The notes: generated by a model not told the origin, from the letters alone. Numbered from the stretch's first letter, positions 1-8,998 are shown. The stretch: DNA of 64,000 bases from Anoxybacillus tengchongensis (GCF_014201585.1 NZ_JACHES010000003.1:62001-126000), one strand, 5' to 3'. Translations and numbers: made by a program.

Positions 1-435
1 CTCGGCAGATGGCTCATCGCGCACCGTTAGGCGATCAACTTGATTGAGCGTCCATTTCATGAGCCATTGATTTTGTTTTTTAGACACAGGACCCATGCCT
101 TGCGCGTAAACCATGACTGGTTTGCCGAGCCATTTGGCCATTTGCATAATGCCTGTATAGTACGGAATGCTGCGCCATCCCGTTTGGTCTTGAAGCAAAC
201 TTCCCCCACCGCTAATTAAACCATCGCTTTCACGAAGAGCTTGAATGATATCACCGATTCGCCAACGATTGACCGCACGAACCCCATACGTTTGTTTTGT
301 GAATGTCGGATCGTTTGAAAGCACCGTCACTTGCACGTTTGGATCATGTGCCCGAAGCGCTTGAATCATGGCATATAAAATCGCTTCATCGCCAACGTTA
401 TGAAAACCGTAATATCCAGAAATGACAATGTTCAT
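1..435 (-). CDS. csaB: CsaB-type polysaccharide pyruvyl transferase, C-terminus missing (window edge)
   Basis: The first 145 codons are present; the 3' end lies beyond the left edge. The N-terminus MNIVISGYYGFHNVGDEAI and the GGGSLLQD stretch near residues 75-82 are typical of the polysaccharide pyruvyl transferase family (PF04230). CsaB adds a ketal-linked pyruvate to the secondary cell wall polymer, which is the ligand for SLH domains. The start codon overlaps the stop of the upstream gene as ATGA, so it is the fourth coupled gene of the tagA-flippase-DUF5693 operon. An SLH protein encoded a few kilobases away supports the assignment. The function is inferred from family and context; other pyruvyl transferases of the family act on exopolysaccharides. 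Confidence 0.9.
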   Translation of the reverse strand, partial: MNIVISGYYGFHNVGDEAILYAMIQALRAHDPNVQVTVLSNDPTFTKQTYGVRAVNRWRIGDIIQALRESDGLISGGGSLLQDQTGWRSIPYYTGIMQMAKWLGKPVMVYAQGMGPVSKKQNQWLMKWTLNQVDRLTVRDEPSAE

Positions 436-2300
436 CGTATCACCTTTTTCCATACCCACTCATATGCGTAAATAAGCACGATACCGATCAATAACCCAAG
501 CCCAAGACTATACATCGTGCGAATGAATGAAATAAAAAGTGGGATGTGCAAATGTGTAAATGTATTTATTATTGACAACCACCCGATTGTTCCGACAACA
601 AAAAGAATAGACCCTAATTTTTTTTGTTTATTGATGACAAATAAAGCGAGCATGTACGCTGGAAAACCGAGCAAAAATTCTTTCGTACGTGGGCGTACAT
701 ATAACCATTCTTCTAATTTTTGTCTCGCTGTTAGTTCAAGTGCACTCGCTGTTCCTGTATTGCCAGAACGTAACACGTAATACGCTAACAAAGCAAAAAC
801 AAAGAAACTAACAACGACATGTCCGATCGTAATCGGCTGTTTCCATAGCCGTTTTATAAACGGAAAAAGCGGCTCTTGAATGATCGAAGGTAAAACGAGC
901 ATAACCATCGCTACAAGCGGAACGACATAAACGAGTTTCACCCCTCGAAACCCTTCACCGACATAAGCCATATACTCATTGCCATACAACATCGTGACAA
1001 TCCAACTGATTCCGACAAACGAAATAGCGATGGCGCGACCGTATGCCATAAACGTTCCGCGCCAGCCTTCCCGAACGGAAGAAGGTTTTGCGGCATAAAT
1101 CGGCGTGGCAATCGCTACAATTAAGGCTAGTGCTTTCAATGCCAAATCGATGGCTAACACCGTGCCAGCAAGTCCAAGAACGAATGCGCCTCCCGACACA
1201 ACAAATGCCAATAGCGGTGAAACGAACGAGCGAATAGCGAGAAAAATAAAAGCGGTCGCCCCAACAATAAAGCCAATGGTTGCGATCGGTGAACGTTCAA
1301 TTGGCGCAAACGGTTCACTTTTTCCAAGCGTATAATGACTTGGCATATGTTGAACGATTTGTTTCATCACAGCGACTGTTTTTTCAATATTTTGTACTGT
1401 TCCTGCGGATGTATACGGACGAACGAATAACGCGCGTATGTTTCGCTCTTTAATCGCACGAATAGCGACATCCACCGCTTCATTTGGTTTTCGTTGTTCT
1501 AAATTCAAGCTATGTAAACGAACGACATTTACATCCATTGCTTTCGCTAATGTCGTCAATCCTTTTGCTTCATAAAACTCGGTGGACAACAACGCATATC
1601 CTGCTTTCTTCCATCTTTTTCCCCATTTTTCGACATCGGTCGGATACCCAGCCACTTCTTCTCCCGTCGGCAGCAGTTTAAATGTATGTTCATTTTTGAG
1701 CGTTTCAATTTGTTGGAGTACACGCACACTCGCCTCGTTCATATCACGCGCATCTGGAATACGGAGCACAACCATCAAGCCTTGTTCAATGAGACGGGCC
1801 ATTTTCATTTCATCGTATCCGAGTGGAACGCGTTCAATTTTTTTCGCATTTCCTTCAATTATATAATACGTTTTTCCATTTACTTGTACGGCTTTGACAT
1901 CGTCACCAAACGTTGCTTGTAGCGATGAAACGATCGGGAACGTCTGATCAAGCGGATAAACGACAAGCCCGCGCGATGGAATATGATCGACTGTTTCATT
2001 CAATAGGACGAGTGCATGTTTAAATTCATCCATCTTTAACAACAGGACATGACCTGATTTTTCAAGTGAATCGAGCGTTTCTGCTTCCACGCTAACTGTT
2101 GTCAAACCTGCTTCTTTCAGTTGCTTCCATACATCTGTTTCATTTTCTTCTTGCAACCATACTTCAATTTCATCGTATGGCATGATCATTTCATACGTTC
2201 GATTGTTCCACTCTGCTTCATGCCGTTTACTCAGTGCAGGGGCGATCAGCATAAGCGACATGGCGATGATAATCAGCAACCATTTTTTCACACGTTTCAT
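432..2300 (-). CDS. DUF5693-type polytopic membrane protein of the cell wall polymer operon
   Basis: A 622-residue protein with an N-terminal hydrophobic segment (KKWLLIIIAMSLMLIAPAL), an extracytoplasmic domain of about 400 residues, then a C-terminal half with roughly eight or more hydrophobic helices. It resembles proteins labelled DUF5693 that accompany csaB in Bacillaceae. No catalytic motif is recognised. I chose ATG at 2298-2300 because it overlaps the flippase stop (ATGA) and starts a signal-like sequence; the open frame upstream only shadows the flippase gene. The stop overlaps the csaB start in the same way. A role in polymerising, ligating or exporting the secondary cell wall polymer is possible from its position but is not shown by the sequence. 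Confidence 0.75.
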   Translation of the reverse strand: MKRVKKWLLIIIAMSLMLIAPALSKRHEAEWNNRTYEMIMPYDEIEVWLQEENETDVWKQLKEAGLTTVSVEAETLDSLEKSGHVLLLKMDEFKHALVLLNETVDHIPSRGLVVYPLDQTFPIVSSLQATFGDDVKAVQVNGKTYYIIEGNAKKIERVPLGYDEMKMARLIEQGLMVVLRIPDARDMNEASVRVLQQIETLKNEHTFKLLPTGEEVAGYPTDVEKWGKRWKKAGYALLSTEFYEAKGLTTLAKAMDVNVVRLHSLNLEQRKPNEAVDVAIRAIKERNIRALFVRPYTSAGTVQNIEKTVAVMKQIVQHMPSHYTLGKSEPFAPIERSPIATIGFIVGATAFIFLAIRSFVSPLLAFVVSGGAFVLGLAGTVLAIDLALKALALIVAIATPIYAAKPSSVREGWRGTFMAYGRAIAISFVGISWIVTMLYGNEYMAYVGEGFRGVKLVYVVPLVAMVMLVLPSIIQEPLFPFIKRLWKQPITIGHVVVSFFVFALLAYYVLRSGNTGTASALELTARQKLEEWLYVRPRTKEFLLGFPAYMLALFVINKQKKLGSILFVVGTIGWLSIINTFTHLHIPLFISFIRTMYSLGLGLLIGIVLIYAYEWVWKKVIR

Positions 2301-3829
2301 CCTTTCTTCTTTTGATTCAACCATTGGCGAAGCTCTTGAAGCGTTACCCCACCGAGCGCGAGTACAATTCCAAAATAAAACAAACCGCCACCGATCGTTG
2401 CGATAGCTGCATAAACAAGAGAAGCCATTCTTCCCCACGTCGGAGAAATGAAAAATAAACTTACCCCCATAACAAAAGAGGCAAACAAATAAACGAACAC
2501 TTTCCGATTCCAAAAGACAAGCGACATACGACGGCGAATGGCAACATGATTCATCCATGTAATAAACGCGTATGTCACAAGCGTCGAAATACCAGCACCA
2601 ATTAATCCGTACCATGAAATAAACAAGACGTTTGTTCCCCATTTTACGAAACAGCCGATTAAAATGATGACTGCAGCGCGTTTCGAATCGCCAATCCCTT
2701 GTAAAATGCCTGTTCCAAGCAATGCAAGGGACGTAAATGCCGAGCTTGCCAACACGACTGCCATGGTCGCGCTTCCTTCATTATTTGTAAATAAAGCGAT
2801 ATTTAACGGAACAGCAAGAGCGGCTAAGCTAGCTGCGATTGGCCATGATAAAAAGTGCGATAGCTCGAACGACTTTTGAATCGTTTGTTGCGCTTGCCTT
2901 GTTTCCCCTTTTGCTAATTGCTTACTTAAAAGCGGAATGAGCGGAAGAACGAGGGATGATGAAAACACCGTCGCAATTTGGACGAGCGCTGTCCCGCGGC
3001 TATATAGTCCGAATAAATAGCTCGTTTCGCCCTCGGCTGCTCCATACCAACGAAGAGCGAGCGGAACGGAAAGCGAATCGACTAAATTTAAAAATGGCAT
3101 CGCAAGCGCACCAAACGCAATCGGAATCGACAAAGATAAAATCGTTTTACTTGTCTGCATCCATTGCACGCGTGAAAGCCTTACGCGCTTCGGACGGTAA
3201 GGAGAGCGAGCATACAAGGCACGTAAGTATATGAGACTAGCAAGTGCCCCAAGCGGCGAGCCGATCATAATCCCTCCGGCGATGACATCATCGGCATATG
3301 CAGCTTGTACCATATAAAAAGCGACGAGTAAAATAAAAGCGACGCGCACGAATTGTTCGAGCACTTGGGATGCGGCAGTCGGCTTCATATCTTCAAGCCC
3401 TTGAAAAAAACCGCGATATACCGCCATATATGGCGAGATGAGCAACGTTGTCGCTACGACGATAATCGCAAATTGCGCTTCCGTACCGCCAAGTGCTTTC
3501 GCAATCCACGACGAACCACCTGCAAGAAGTGAAAAACTGAGCACCCCGAAACTAAACGCCAATATGCTTGCCGTCTGCACGAGGCGCGCCACTTCATCTT
3601 CTTTTTGTTGCGCACGAGCTTCAGAAATCAATTTCGAAACGGCAATCGGAATGCCTGCAACAGATAAAATTAACGCGACCATATAAAGCGGATAAACGAG
3701 ACTAAAAATGCCGAGCACTTTATCTCCTGCAATATTTTGTAGCGGAATGCGAAAAATGCTGCCGAGCACTTTCGAAATGATCGTGCCAATCGTTAAAATC
3801 ATCGTTCCTTTTACAAATGACTGGTTCAT
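2297..3829 (-). CDS. Polysaccharide flippase of the SpoVB/MurJ-like MOP superfamily
   Basis: A 510-residue, strongly hydrophobic protein with about 14 membrane segments, starting MNQSFVKGTMILTIGTIISK and containing the FRIPLQNIAGD and YPLYM stretches typical of Bacillus SpoVB/YabM-like members of the MOP (MATE/Wzx/MurJ) superfamily. These move lipid-linked saccharides across the membrane. The start at 3827-3829 overlaps the tagA stop (ATGA) and the stop overlaps the next gene, so all three are translationally coupled. Lying between the TagA-like transferase and CsaB, it is likely the flippase for the undecaprenyl-linked secondary wall polymer. Substrate is inferred from context. Confidence 0.85.
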   Translation of the reverse strand: MNQSFVKGTMILTIGTIISKVLGSIFRIPLQNIAGDKVLGIFSLVYPLYMVALILSVAGIPIAVSKLISEARAQQKEDEVARLVQTASILAFSFGVLSFSLLAGGSSWIAKALGGTEAQFAIIVVATTLLISPYMAVYRGFFQGLEDMKPTAASQVLEQFVRVAFILLVAFYMVQAAYADDVIAGGIMIGSPLGALASLIYLRALYARSPYRPKRVRLSRVQWMQTSKTILSLSIPIAFGALAMPFLNLVDSLSVPLALRWYGAAEGETSYLFGLYSRGTALVQIATVFSSSLVLPLIPLLSKQLAKGETRQAQQTIQKSFELSHFLSWPIAASLAALAVPLNIALFTNNEGSATMAVVLASSAFTSLALLGTGILQGIGDSKRAAVIILIGCFVKWGTNVLFISWYGLIGAGISTLVTYAFITWMNHVAIRRRMSLVFWNRKVFVYLFASFVMGVSLFFISPTWGRMASLVYAAIATIGGGLFYFGIVLALGGVTLQELRQWLNQKKKG

Positions 3830-4560
3830 TTTCCGACAACCTTTTGCTTTAAAATGGTCCACGCAAAGCGTGGCAATGCTAACATTCGTTTTGCTCGCGT
3901 CGGTTGCTTTACTAAGCGATACAACCATTCGAGATTTAGGCGAATCCATAATTCAGGTGCTCGCTTAACTACTCCAGCGAGCACATCAAAGCTTCCGCCA
4001 ACCCCCATCCAGACGCCGCGTCCGACTGTATGCATATGTTCAGCGATCCATTGTTCTTGTTTTCCCATACCGAGCGCAACAAACACAAAATCCGGTGCGG
4101 CTTGCTTCACTTCTTCTACAATCGTCTTGTCGTTCCAGTCAAAGTAACCGTTACGTACTCCGACTAAACGAACATTTGGATAACGATGGCGAATATGTTG
4201 TGCTGCCGCTTGTACGACTTCTTCTTTCGCGCCAATCATATATACGCGATATTGATGCTCATCAGCAAGTTGTAAACAACGACATAACACGTCGTAACCA
4301 GCGACACGCTCTGGCAGCGGTGTTCCGAGCCATTCAGCCGCCTTCACAACCCCGATGCCGTCGGCAACGACATAATCGGCTTGTTGGATCGTTTCCATAT
4401 ATGTAGGTTCTTCATTTGCTTTCATGACAATTTCAGGATTAGCCGTCACGATAAAGCACGGCTTTTGTTGTTTGACGTGCGCGTGAATGACGGAAACCAC
4501 TTCATCCATCGTCGCACGTACAAACGGAACTCCAAGTATGTGAACCGTTTGAAACGACAT
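3826..4560 (-). CDS. tagA: WecG/TagA/CpsF glycosyltransferase (ManNAc transferase)
   Basis: A 244-residue member of family GT26 (PF03808). Visible motifs are TANPEI (residues 39-44), ADGIGVV (66-72) and GMGKQEQW near residue 177. Family members transfer N-acetylmannosamine from UDP-ManNAc to undecaprenyl-PP-GlcNAc on the cytoplasmic face, making the linkage unit of wall teichoic acid or of SLH-binding wall polymer. The start MSFQTVHILG was chosen because AAAGGAG lies 8 bases upstream. It is the first gene of the coupled operon leading to csaB. With csaB downstream, synthesis of the pyruvylated secondary polymer is the likeliest role; true teichoic acid synthesis is the alternative. Confidence 0.87.
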   Translation of the reverse strand: MSFQTVHILGVPFVRATMDEVVSVIHAHVKQQKPCFIVTANPEIVMKANEEPTYMETIQQADYVVADGIGVVKAAEWLGTPLPERVAGYDVLCRCLQLADEHQYRVYMIGAKEEVVQAAAQHIRHRYPNVRLVGVRNGYFDWNDKTIVEEVKQAAPDFVFVALGMGKQEQWIAEHMHTVGRGVWMGVGGSFDVLAGVVKRAPELWIRLNLEWLYRLVKQPTRAKRMLALPRFAWTILKQKVVGK

Positions 4561-4677
4561 ACAAAACGCTCCTTTAATTCGATTGTTCGACAACATTATT
4601 AATCAGGTTATCCATTTCATTAAAATCCATAAAACATATGAAAGATTTTAATAAAATTGTTTATCAGTCCATGTAGA

Positions 4678-5895
4678 TTACGCCACATGTACTCTGATTG
4701 GGTGTAACCCCACACCCTCTATCCCATTGGCAAATGCCTTTGGGAATACTTTTCTCATGATGTTGTACGCTCCATTCACATCTGCGTGGATGAGCGTTCC
4801 TTTTTCAGATTGAAACAGTCCACGCTTGATTCGTTTTCCTTTGTATTGCTTTTGCTTTTTGATTTCTTCCATGTCTAAAAAACTACACTTTGATGTATAG
4901 CTTTCTTCTGTCACGATGACACGAATGCCATGTTGTTCTCCTTTGTACTGCAACTGACGGAGAAACATTTGGTATGGAATGTGAACGAACGATTGGTTTG
5001 TTTGTTTTCCTAGACTAACTTCTCGTTTCCAATCTTTGTTCATCCCAACAACGATCGTGTTGCAGCCCAAAGACAACGCATATTTGATGACAAAGCGACT
5101 TGCTTGGTGCATAAAGTTTTCAACAATACGATTTCGTTTTTCTGTGATCCTGCTCATTCGCTTTGTCCAATCGAGTCCATTCATCTGTTTCGCCACTTTG
5201 CGATAGTGGCTCATTTGCTTGTTGCAGTATTGATTCACGGATTTTAGACCTTTACCATTGATAGCGATTGGCTGTTTGCCTACATTGTTGACAATGGTTG
5301 CAAAGTTATCTAATCCTAAATCAATACTTACATACCTGCCGTTATCCCGTTTTTGCGCTGGAACACTGATTTTATAAACGACTTCGATGACGATATGGTG
5401 GTGTTTGGGGATGAATCGGACTTGTTGTAACTTCCCTTTCATGTTTGTCTTTAAACGAAACCCTTGAAAACATGGAGGGAATGTCACAAACCCATCCTCT
5501 ATTTTACACGATTGGTTTGTTAGCACAAGCACATATCGTCCATCTTTCCTTAAATATTTTGGCGGTTTCGGTCTGCCTGTATATTTTTCTTTACTTTTTG
5601 CCCAGTCTTTCATCGCTTGAAAAAACGATTTCCAGTTTTGATGAAGCATTCTTAACGTTTGTTGGGCACATTGAGCCAGTGGCATCGCCCGATAGTCTGC
5701 ATCCATCCCTTTTGTTTTAAGCAACTTGTCTAGTTTGTTATAGGAGAGATAGGCGCCATGTTGAAAAAACGTTTGTCTTACTTGATAGTTGGCGAAGTTG
5801 TATAAATTCTTTGCGCGGAAGCAATATTCATCGAACATGTGATAATAAGGATGAGTAGGATAAATGATATGCCTTTCCACTCGACCAGCTTCCAT
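4678..5895 (-). CDS. tnpB: IS1341-type TnpB (IS200/IS605 OrfB) RNA-guided nuclease homologue
   Basis: A full-length 405-residue OrfB/TnpB. The N-terminal helix-turn-helix/WED-like part is followed by a RuvC-type core: SIDLGLDN near residue 190 (first Asp) and HADVNGAYNI near residue 372 (last Asp). The segment normally holding the RuvC-II Glu reads VVGMNKDWK near 278, without Glu. The zinc ribbon is reduced to TSKCSFLD with one Cys. This belongs to the abundant subfamily reading EESYTSKCSFLD; relocated catalytic Glu has been described in some TnpB branches, and Glu of TEESYTSK is a candidate here. AAGGAGGTGAG precedes the ATG. No tnpA lies nearby, so the element is of the stand-alone type. 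It sits in the same orientation just upstream of tagA. Confidence 0.93.
   Translation of the reverse strand: MEAGRVERHIIYPTHPYYHMFDEYCFRAKNLYNFANYQVRQTFFQHGAYLSYNKLDKLLKTKGMDADYRAMPLAQCAQQTLRMLHQNWKSFFQAMKDWAKSKEKYTGRPKPPKYLRKDGRYVLVLTNQSCKIEDGFVTFPPCFQGFRLKTNMKGKLQQVRFIPKHHHIVIEVVYKISVPAQKRDNGRYVSIDLGLDNFATIVNNVGKQPIAINGKGLKSVNQYCNKQMSHYRKVAKQMNGLDWTKRMSRITEKRNRIVENFMHQASRFVIKYALSLGCNTIVVGMNKDWKREVSLGKQTNQSFVHIPYQMFLRQLQYKGEQHGIRVIVTEESYTSKCSFLDMEEIKKQKQYKGKRIKRGLFQSEKGTLIHADVNGAYNIMRKVFPKAFANGIEGVGLHPIRVHVA
4700..4717 (-). ncRNA. Hairpin in the 3' end of tnpB, candidate omegaRNA (reRNA) element
   Basis: GGGTGT and ACACCC form a 6-bp stem with a 6-base loop inside the last codons of tnpB. 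In IS605/IS1341 elements the guide RNA overlaps the tnpB 3' end and runs into the right end of the element, and sub-terminal hairpins mark the ends. The hairpin is seen directly; the RNA and its exact boundaries are inferred. The element's right end is probably within the 4640-4680 stretch but cannot be fixed without homologues. Confidence 0.4.
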
Positions 5896-6134
5896 CTTCG
5901 TCGCTCACCTCCTTTTCTTCAAGAACTTTTTTATCTTTGTGTTTTTCTTTCAGAATACATTTTCATTGAATAACAATACAATATTATTTTTATTAAAATT
6001 TTTAATTACGATTTATTGGATTTATTTCTTTCGTCCACCATATCACAATGAATATAACATTGACTATTTCTTCTTCGTCATAACATTGGTAAACTAATGG
6101 TATCATATACGCAAAAGAAAGGATTGTATTCGCG
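5896..6134. other. AT-rich intergenic stretch holding the left end of the tnpB element
   Basis: A run of about 240 bases with no supported gene. It holds the tnpB ribosome binding site, very AT-rich sequence that presumably contains the left end of the IS1341-like element, and the promoter region of the following plus-strand gene (AAAGAAAGGATTG lies just before its start). I could not identify a confident -35/-10 pair or the element's left boundary. Confidence 0.5.
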
Positions 6135-6692
6135 ATGGAATGGACAAACGATACGGTCAATCGAGCTGTAATGGCGCTCGTTCAACAATTAACAAAAGAT
6201 TGGACAAAAACAAAAGTACATTCGGAAATATTAGAAATTTTTATGAACATGCGCTTAGAAACGAAAACGGAGGAAGAATATGTTTCATTACTACTAACGA
6301 ATGTCGCTTTTGCGACAGAGTCAAGCTTTGCGCTAAACAAAATATTTGAACTCATTTTACTGAATAAACAATTTCCACCTGCTGAAGCCGTGCAAGCATG
6401 GTTAACAGATGCGCATGAAAAAATTCAAGAACAATTGCCAACGTTGCGTGAGGTGTATCGCAAACATTTCGGTGACGAGGGAAATATAAAACGAAAGCTT
6501 GAACTAAGCTATTGCCCCGTATTGTTAAGCAATCGAATTAAAACAGATTTCATTTTCGCCTTCATTCACGAACAAAACCAGCCGATGATGAAAGACTTTT
6601 TTGACGCTGATCCAAAAGCGGTGCTAGAAGCGCTTCATCATATTAGCGGCTTTTTCTCTAGCATGATTTTAGAAGGCATCGAACTCATATAA
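6135..6692 (+). CDS. Hypothetical 185-residue helical protein
   Basis: I do not recognise a family. The protein (MEWTNDTVNRAVMALVQQLT...) is predicted by eye to be mostly alpha-helical and soluble, with no signal peptide, membrane segment or metal motif. AAAGAAAGGATTG lies upstream of the ATG. It is a single gene between the tnpB element and the convergent SLH-protein gene, with which it shares a bidirectional terminator at its stop codon. Codon use looks like its neighbours, so it is probably a native gene. Confidence 0.7.
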   Translation: MEWTNDTVNRAVMALVQQLTKDWTKTKVHSEILEIFMNMRLETKTEEEYVSLLLTNVAFATESSFALNKIFELILLNKQFPPAEAVQAWLTDAHEKIQEQLPTLREVYRKHFGDEGNIKRKLELSYCPVLLSNRIKTDFIFAFIHEQNQPMMKDFFDADPKAVLEALHHISGFFSSMILEGIELI

Positions 6693-6717
6693 AAAGGGAG
6701 CCAACAGCTCCCTTTTT
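6691..6717. terminator. Bidirectional intrinsic terminator
   Basis: AAAAAGGGAGC and GCTCCCTTTTT pair perfectly (11 bp) around the loop CAACA. The T-runs on both strands serve the hypothetical gene on the plus strand and the SLH gene on the minus strand, whose stop codon overlaps the right arm. Confidence 0.9.
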
Positions 6718-8782
6718 ATTGTACTTTATTCATTAATTTGGCAGATGTTAAAAATTCCGCTAACGCCTTTGCGATTTCTGCACGCGTCATGTAGCCACCT
6801 GGCACAAAACGATTATTCTCCCGTCCTGTGAAAATACCAGCTTGGTACATTTTTTCAACGCCATCTTTCGCCCATGCTTGAATTTGGGCAGCATCTTTAA
6901 AGTCTGTCACTTTTTTCGCTGTATTTAACTGTGTTTGATCATAATTCAAGAATGAAAGCTCTAGTGCTCTCTTGAACATGACTGCCGCTTCTGCACGAGT
7001 AACTGGTGCATTTGGTGCAAATAGACCGTTTCCTTTTCCTTGAACAATGCCATATTTCACTGCAGCAGCAAGCTCGCCATTTTCGTTAAACCATTCTGTT
7101 CCTTTCACATCTTTGAACCGTTTATCATATGATTCACTTGGCAAACCGAGGGCACGAACAAGTAAAACGGCAAATTGCGCACGTGTCATATTTTCTTTCG
7201 GCGCAAAAGTTTGTTCCGTTTTCCCTTTAATAATGTATTTCGATGCAAGTGCCTCAATATACGCTTCCGCCCATGTTTTTCCGCCATCTACATCCGCGAA
7301 TGTTTTATTATTTTCAACAACGACATACGTGGAGTTTGTTAATGATTTTACCGTTGCTTGATCGCCGTTAAATACGGTTGGTACAGATACAAGTTTACCG
7401 TTTGCATCAACCCGTACCGCGACCGAACGATGTGGAATAAACACTTTCGAACCTTTTAATTCACGTTCCACATATTGTGTAAATCGTGTAATTACCTCGC
7501 TTTTTCCGTTCGCTGTAGCAACGATGTGAAACTCCACCGCATCCGATACCGCAGATATTCCTTGAGGTGGATTTACTTTTGTGATTTCAATTGCAATTTT
7601 AACGTTGTCTGTGCTTGAACCTAATTTTTGTGCAACTTCAGCAAGTTTCGCTTGAATTTCTACCACTGGCAACTTATATGACGCCCGATCTGTTTGAACA
7701 TTCACTACTGCTTTTGTCTCTTTCGCAGCTACATCCGCAAATAACTTGGCCGGCACTTCTGCTTTCGCAACTTCATTCGCTCCAAGCGTACCAACGCCTA
7801 ACGCGATTTCTTTATTTTGCGCTGAAACAAGATTAACAATATCCGCAATTTTCTCTACTTTCACTTCTGTTACTTTTTCTTTTTGACCTTTGTCGTTTGT
7901 TTGTTCCTTTGTCGTTACCGCATCTTGGCCAACGCTCACTTTACCATTCTCTGCCCCTGTAGTTGGTGGAAGTGTTACAACAGGACCACCGCCTGTGCTA
8001 CCGCCACCACCACCTGTGCTGCCACCGCCACCTGATGAATAAGGGTTACCCGTCTTTACAATTGCCGCAATAAGTGTCGTTTTTAAACTCGTTTTCTCTT
8101 CTGATGTTAAAGAAAGCTTTTCATCTAATCGTGTTTTCATACTAAATAAATCGTCTAGCCCTGCGCCCATACCATTTCTTAAGTCAGCATCTAATGTCGC
8201 TAAACTCGGGTTCTTCGTTTCTACTTCGTTGCGGATCTTGCGGACAAAATTTTTGTATGCTTCTTCCGTCGGATTCGATGCTAAAGAAATAGCTTCATCT
8301 AAATGGCTCCAAACCGCTTTCTCGGCTTCTGTAAAAAATGTAATGAACTTATCGACAGTAACAGAAGAACCGAACACTACGTCAAACTCATCGCTATAAT
8401 TTGTTTGAAATGAACGAATTTGACTTTCTAACGTCGTGCCATTTGCACTATACACAATGGCTGCTAAAGCTTTTGCAATTTCTACTGACTTCCCTGTACC
8501 TGCTTTTTGATCAATGTTTTGTTTCACTGTCGAACCAACGACATATTCCCAATCGCTATCACTTAATCCATTTAAAGCTGTTGCGGCCTTATTGTAAACT
8601 GCCACACCATCTGCGTCCAAATTGTTGTAAATTGTAACAAGTCTTGTGATTTTCTCACTTAGCTCATCTTGTGCTGCTTCAACGTGTGTGGCTTGTCCCC
8701 CGATCGCAACCGCTGGTGTGAAAGCAACCGCTGTGGCAATCATCGCACGTAACGCCTTTTGACTCCATGGATATTTTTTCAT
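6716..8782 (-). CDS. SLH-domain surface (S-layer-type) protein
   Basis: A 688-residue secreted protein. It has a signal peptide ending near THVEA-AQDE, a helical N-terminal region to about residue 245, a Gly/Ser-rich linker (SSGGGGSTGGGGGSTGGG, about 247-265), a central region (about 270-485) with beta-rich character, and three C-terminal SLH repeats (about 492-555, 556-620, 627-685; ADVDGGKTWAEAYI, FKDVKGTEWFNENG, TDFKDAAQIQAWAKDG, each followed by a TRAE/TRAQ motif). SLH domains bind pyruvylated secondary wall polymer, which the csaB operon at the left edge would make. GAGGTGAT precedes the ATG. It could be the main S-layer protein or an accessory surface protein; expression level cannot be read from the sequence. 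Confidence 0.92.
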   Translation of the reverse strand: MKKYPWSQKALRAMIATAVAFTPAVAIGGQATHVEAAQDELSEKITRLVTIYNNLDADGVAVYNKAATALNGLSDSDWEYVVGSTVKQNIDQKAGTGKSVEIAKALAAIVYSANGTTLESQIRSFQTNYSDEFDVVFGSSVTVDKFITFFTEAEKAVWSHLDEAISLASNPTEEAYKNFVRKIRNEVETKNPSLATLDADLRNGMGAGLDDLFSMKTRLDEKLSLTSEEKTSLKTTLIAAIVKTGNPYSSGGGGSTGGGGGSTGGGPVVTLPPTTGAENGKVSVGQDAVTTKEQTNDKGQKEKVTEVKVEKIADIVNLVSAQNKEIALGVGTLGANEVAKAEVPAKLFADVAAKETKAVVNVQTDRASYKLPVVEIQAKLAEVAQKLGSSTDNVKIAIEITKVNPPQGISAVSDAVEFHIVATANGKSEVITRFTQYVERELKGSKVFIPHRSVAVRVDANGKLVSVPTVFNGDQATVKSLTNSTYVVVENNKTFADVDGGKTWAEAYIEALASKYIIKGKTEQTFAPKENMTRAQFAVLLVRALGLPSESYDKRFKDVKGTEWFNENGELAAAVKYGIVQGKGNGLFAPNAPVTRAEAAVMFKRALELSFLNYDQTQLNTAKKVTDFKDAAQIQAWAKDGVEKMYQAGIFTGRENNRFVPGGYMTRAEIAKALAEFLTSAKLMNKVQ

Positions 8783-8807
8783 TCCATCACCTCATTTGAA
8801 TTGAATA

Positions 8808-8836
8808 TATGTAAATACAAAAAAATACAAATTCAA
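8808..8836 (-). promoter_or_regulatory. Candidate sigma-A promoter of the SLH gene
   Basis: Reading the minus strand, TTGAAT (8831-8836) and TACATA (8808-8813) are separated by exactly 17 bases and lie about 25 bases before the SLH protein start. Assigned by eye. Confidence 0.5.
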
Positions 8837-8998
8837 GTGTTCTCTCTTTTATTTCCATAAGTTCATAGTACTTCAATTCTATGACGATATCAAGATGCAT
8901 TTCCATTTTTCACTTCATTTCATTCTCCTATGTTCATTCTCCATTAAAATCGTGTATCATAAACATAGTAGTGGAACAAGAGAAAGGAGATCATTCAA

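Noticed and set aside
2301-2642. Longer N-terminus of the DUF5693 protein
   Set aside because: The extension overlaps the flippase gene in another frame; the ATG at 2300 fits an ATGA overlap and a signal-like start.
4678-6134. A partner TnpA gene for the IS element
   Set aside because: No Tyr-HUH transposase frame exists on either side; the element is the stand-alone TnpB type.
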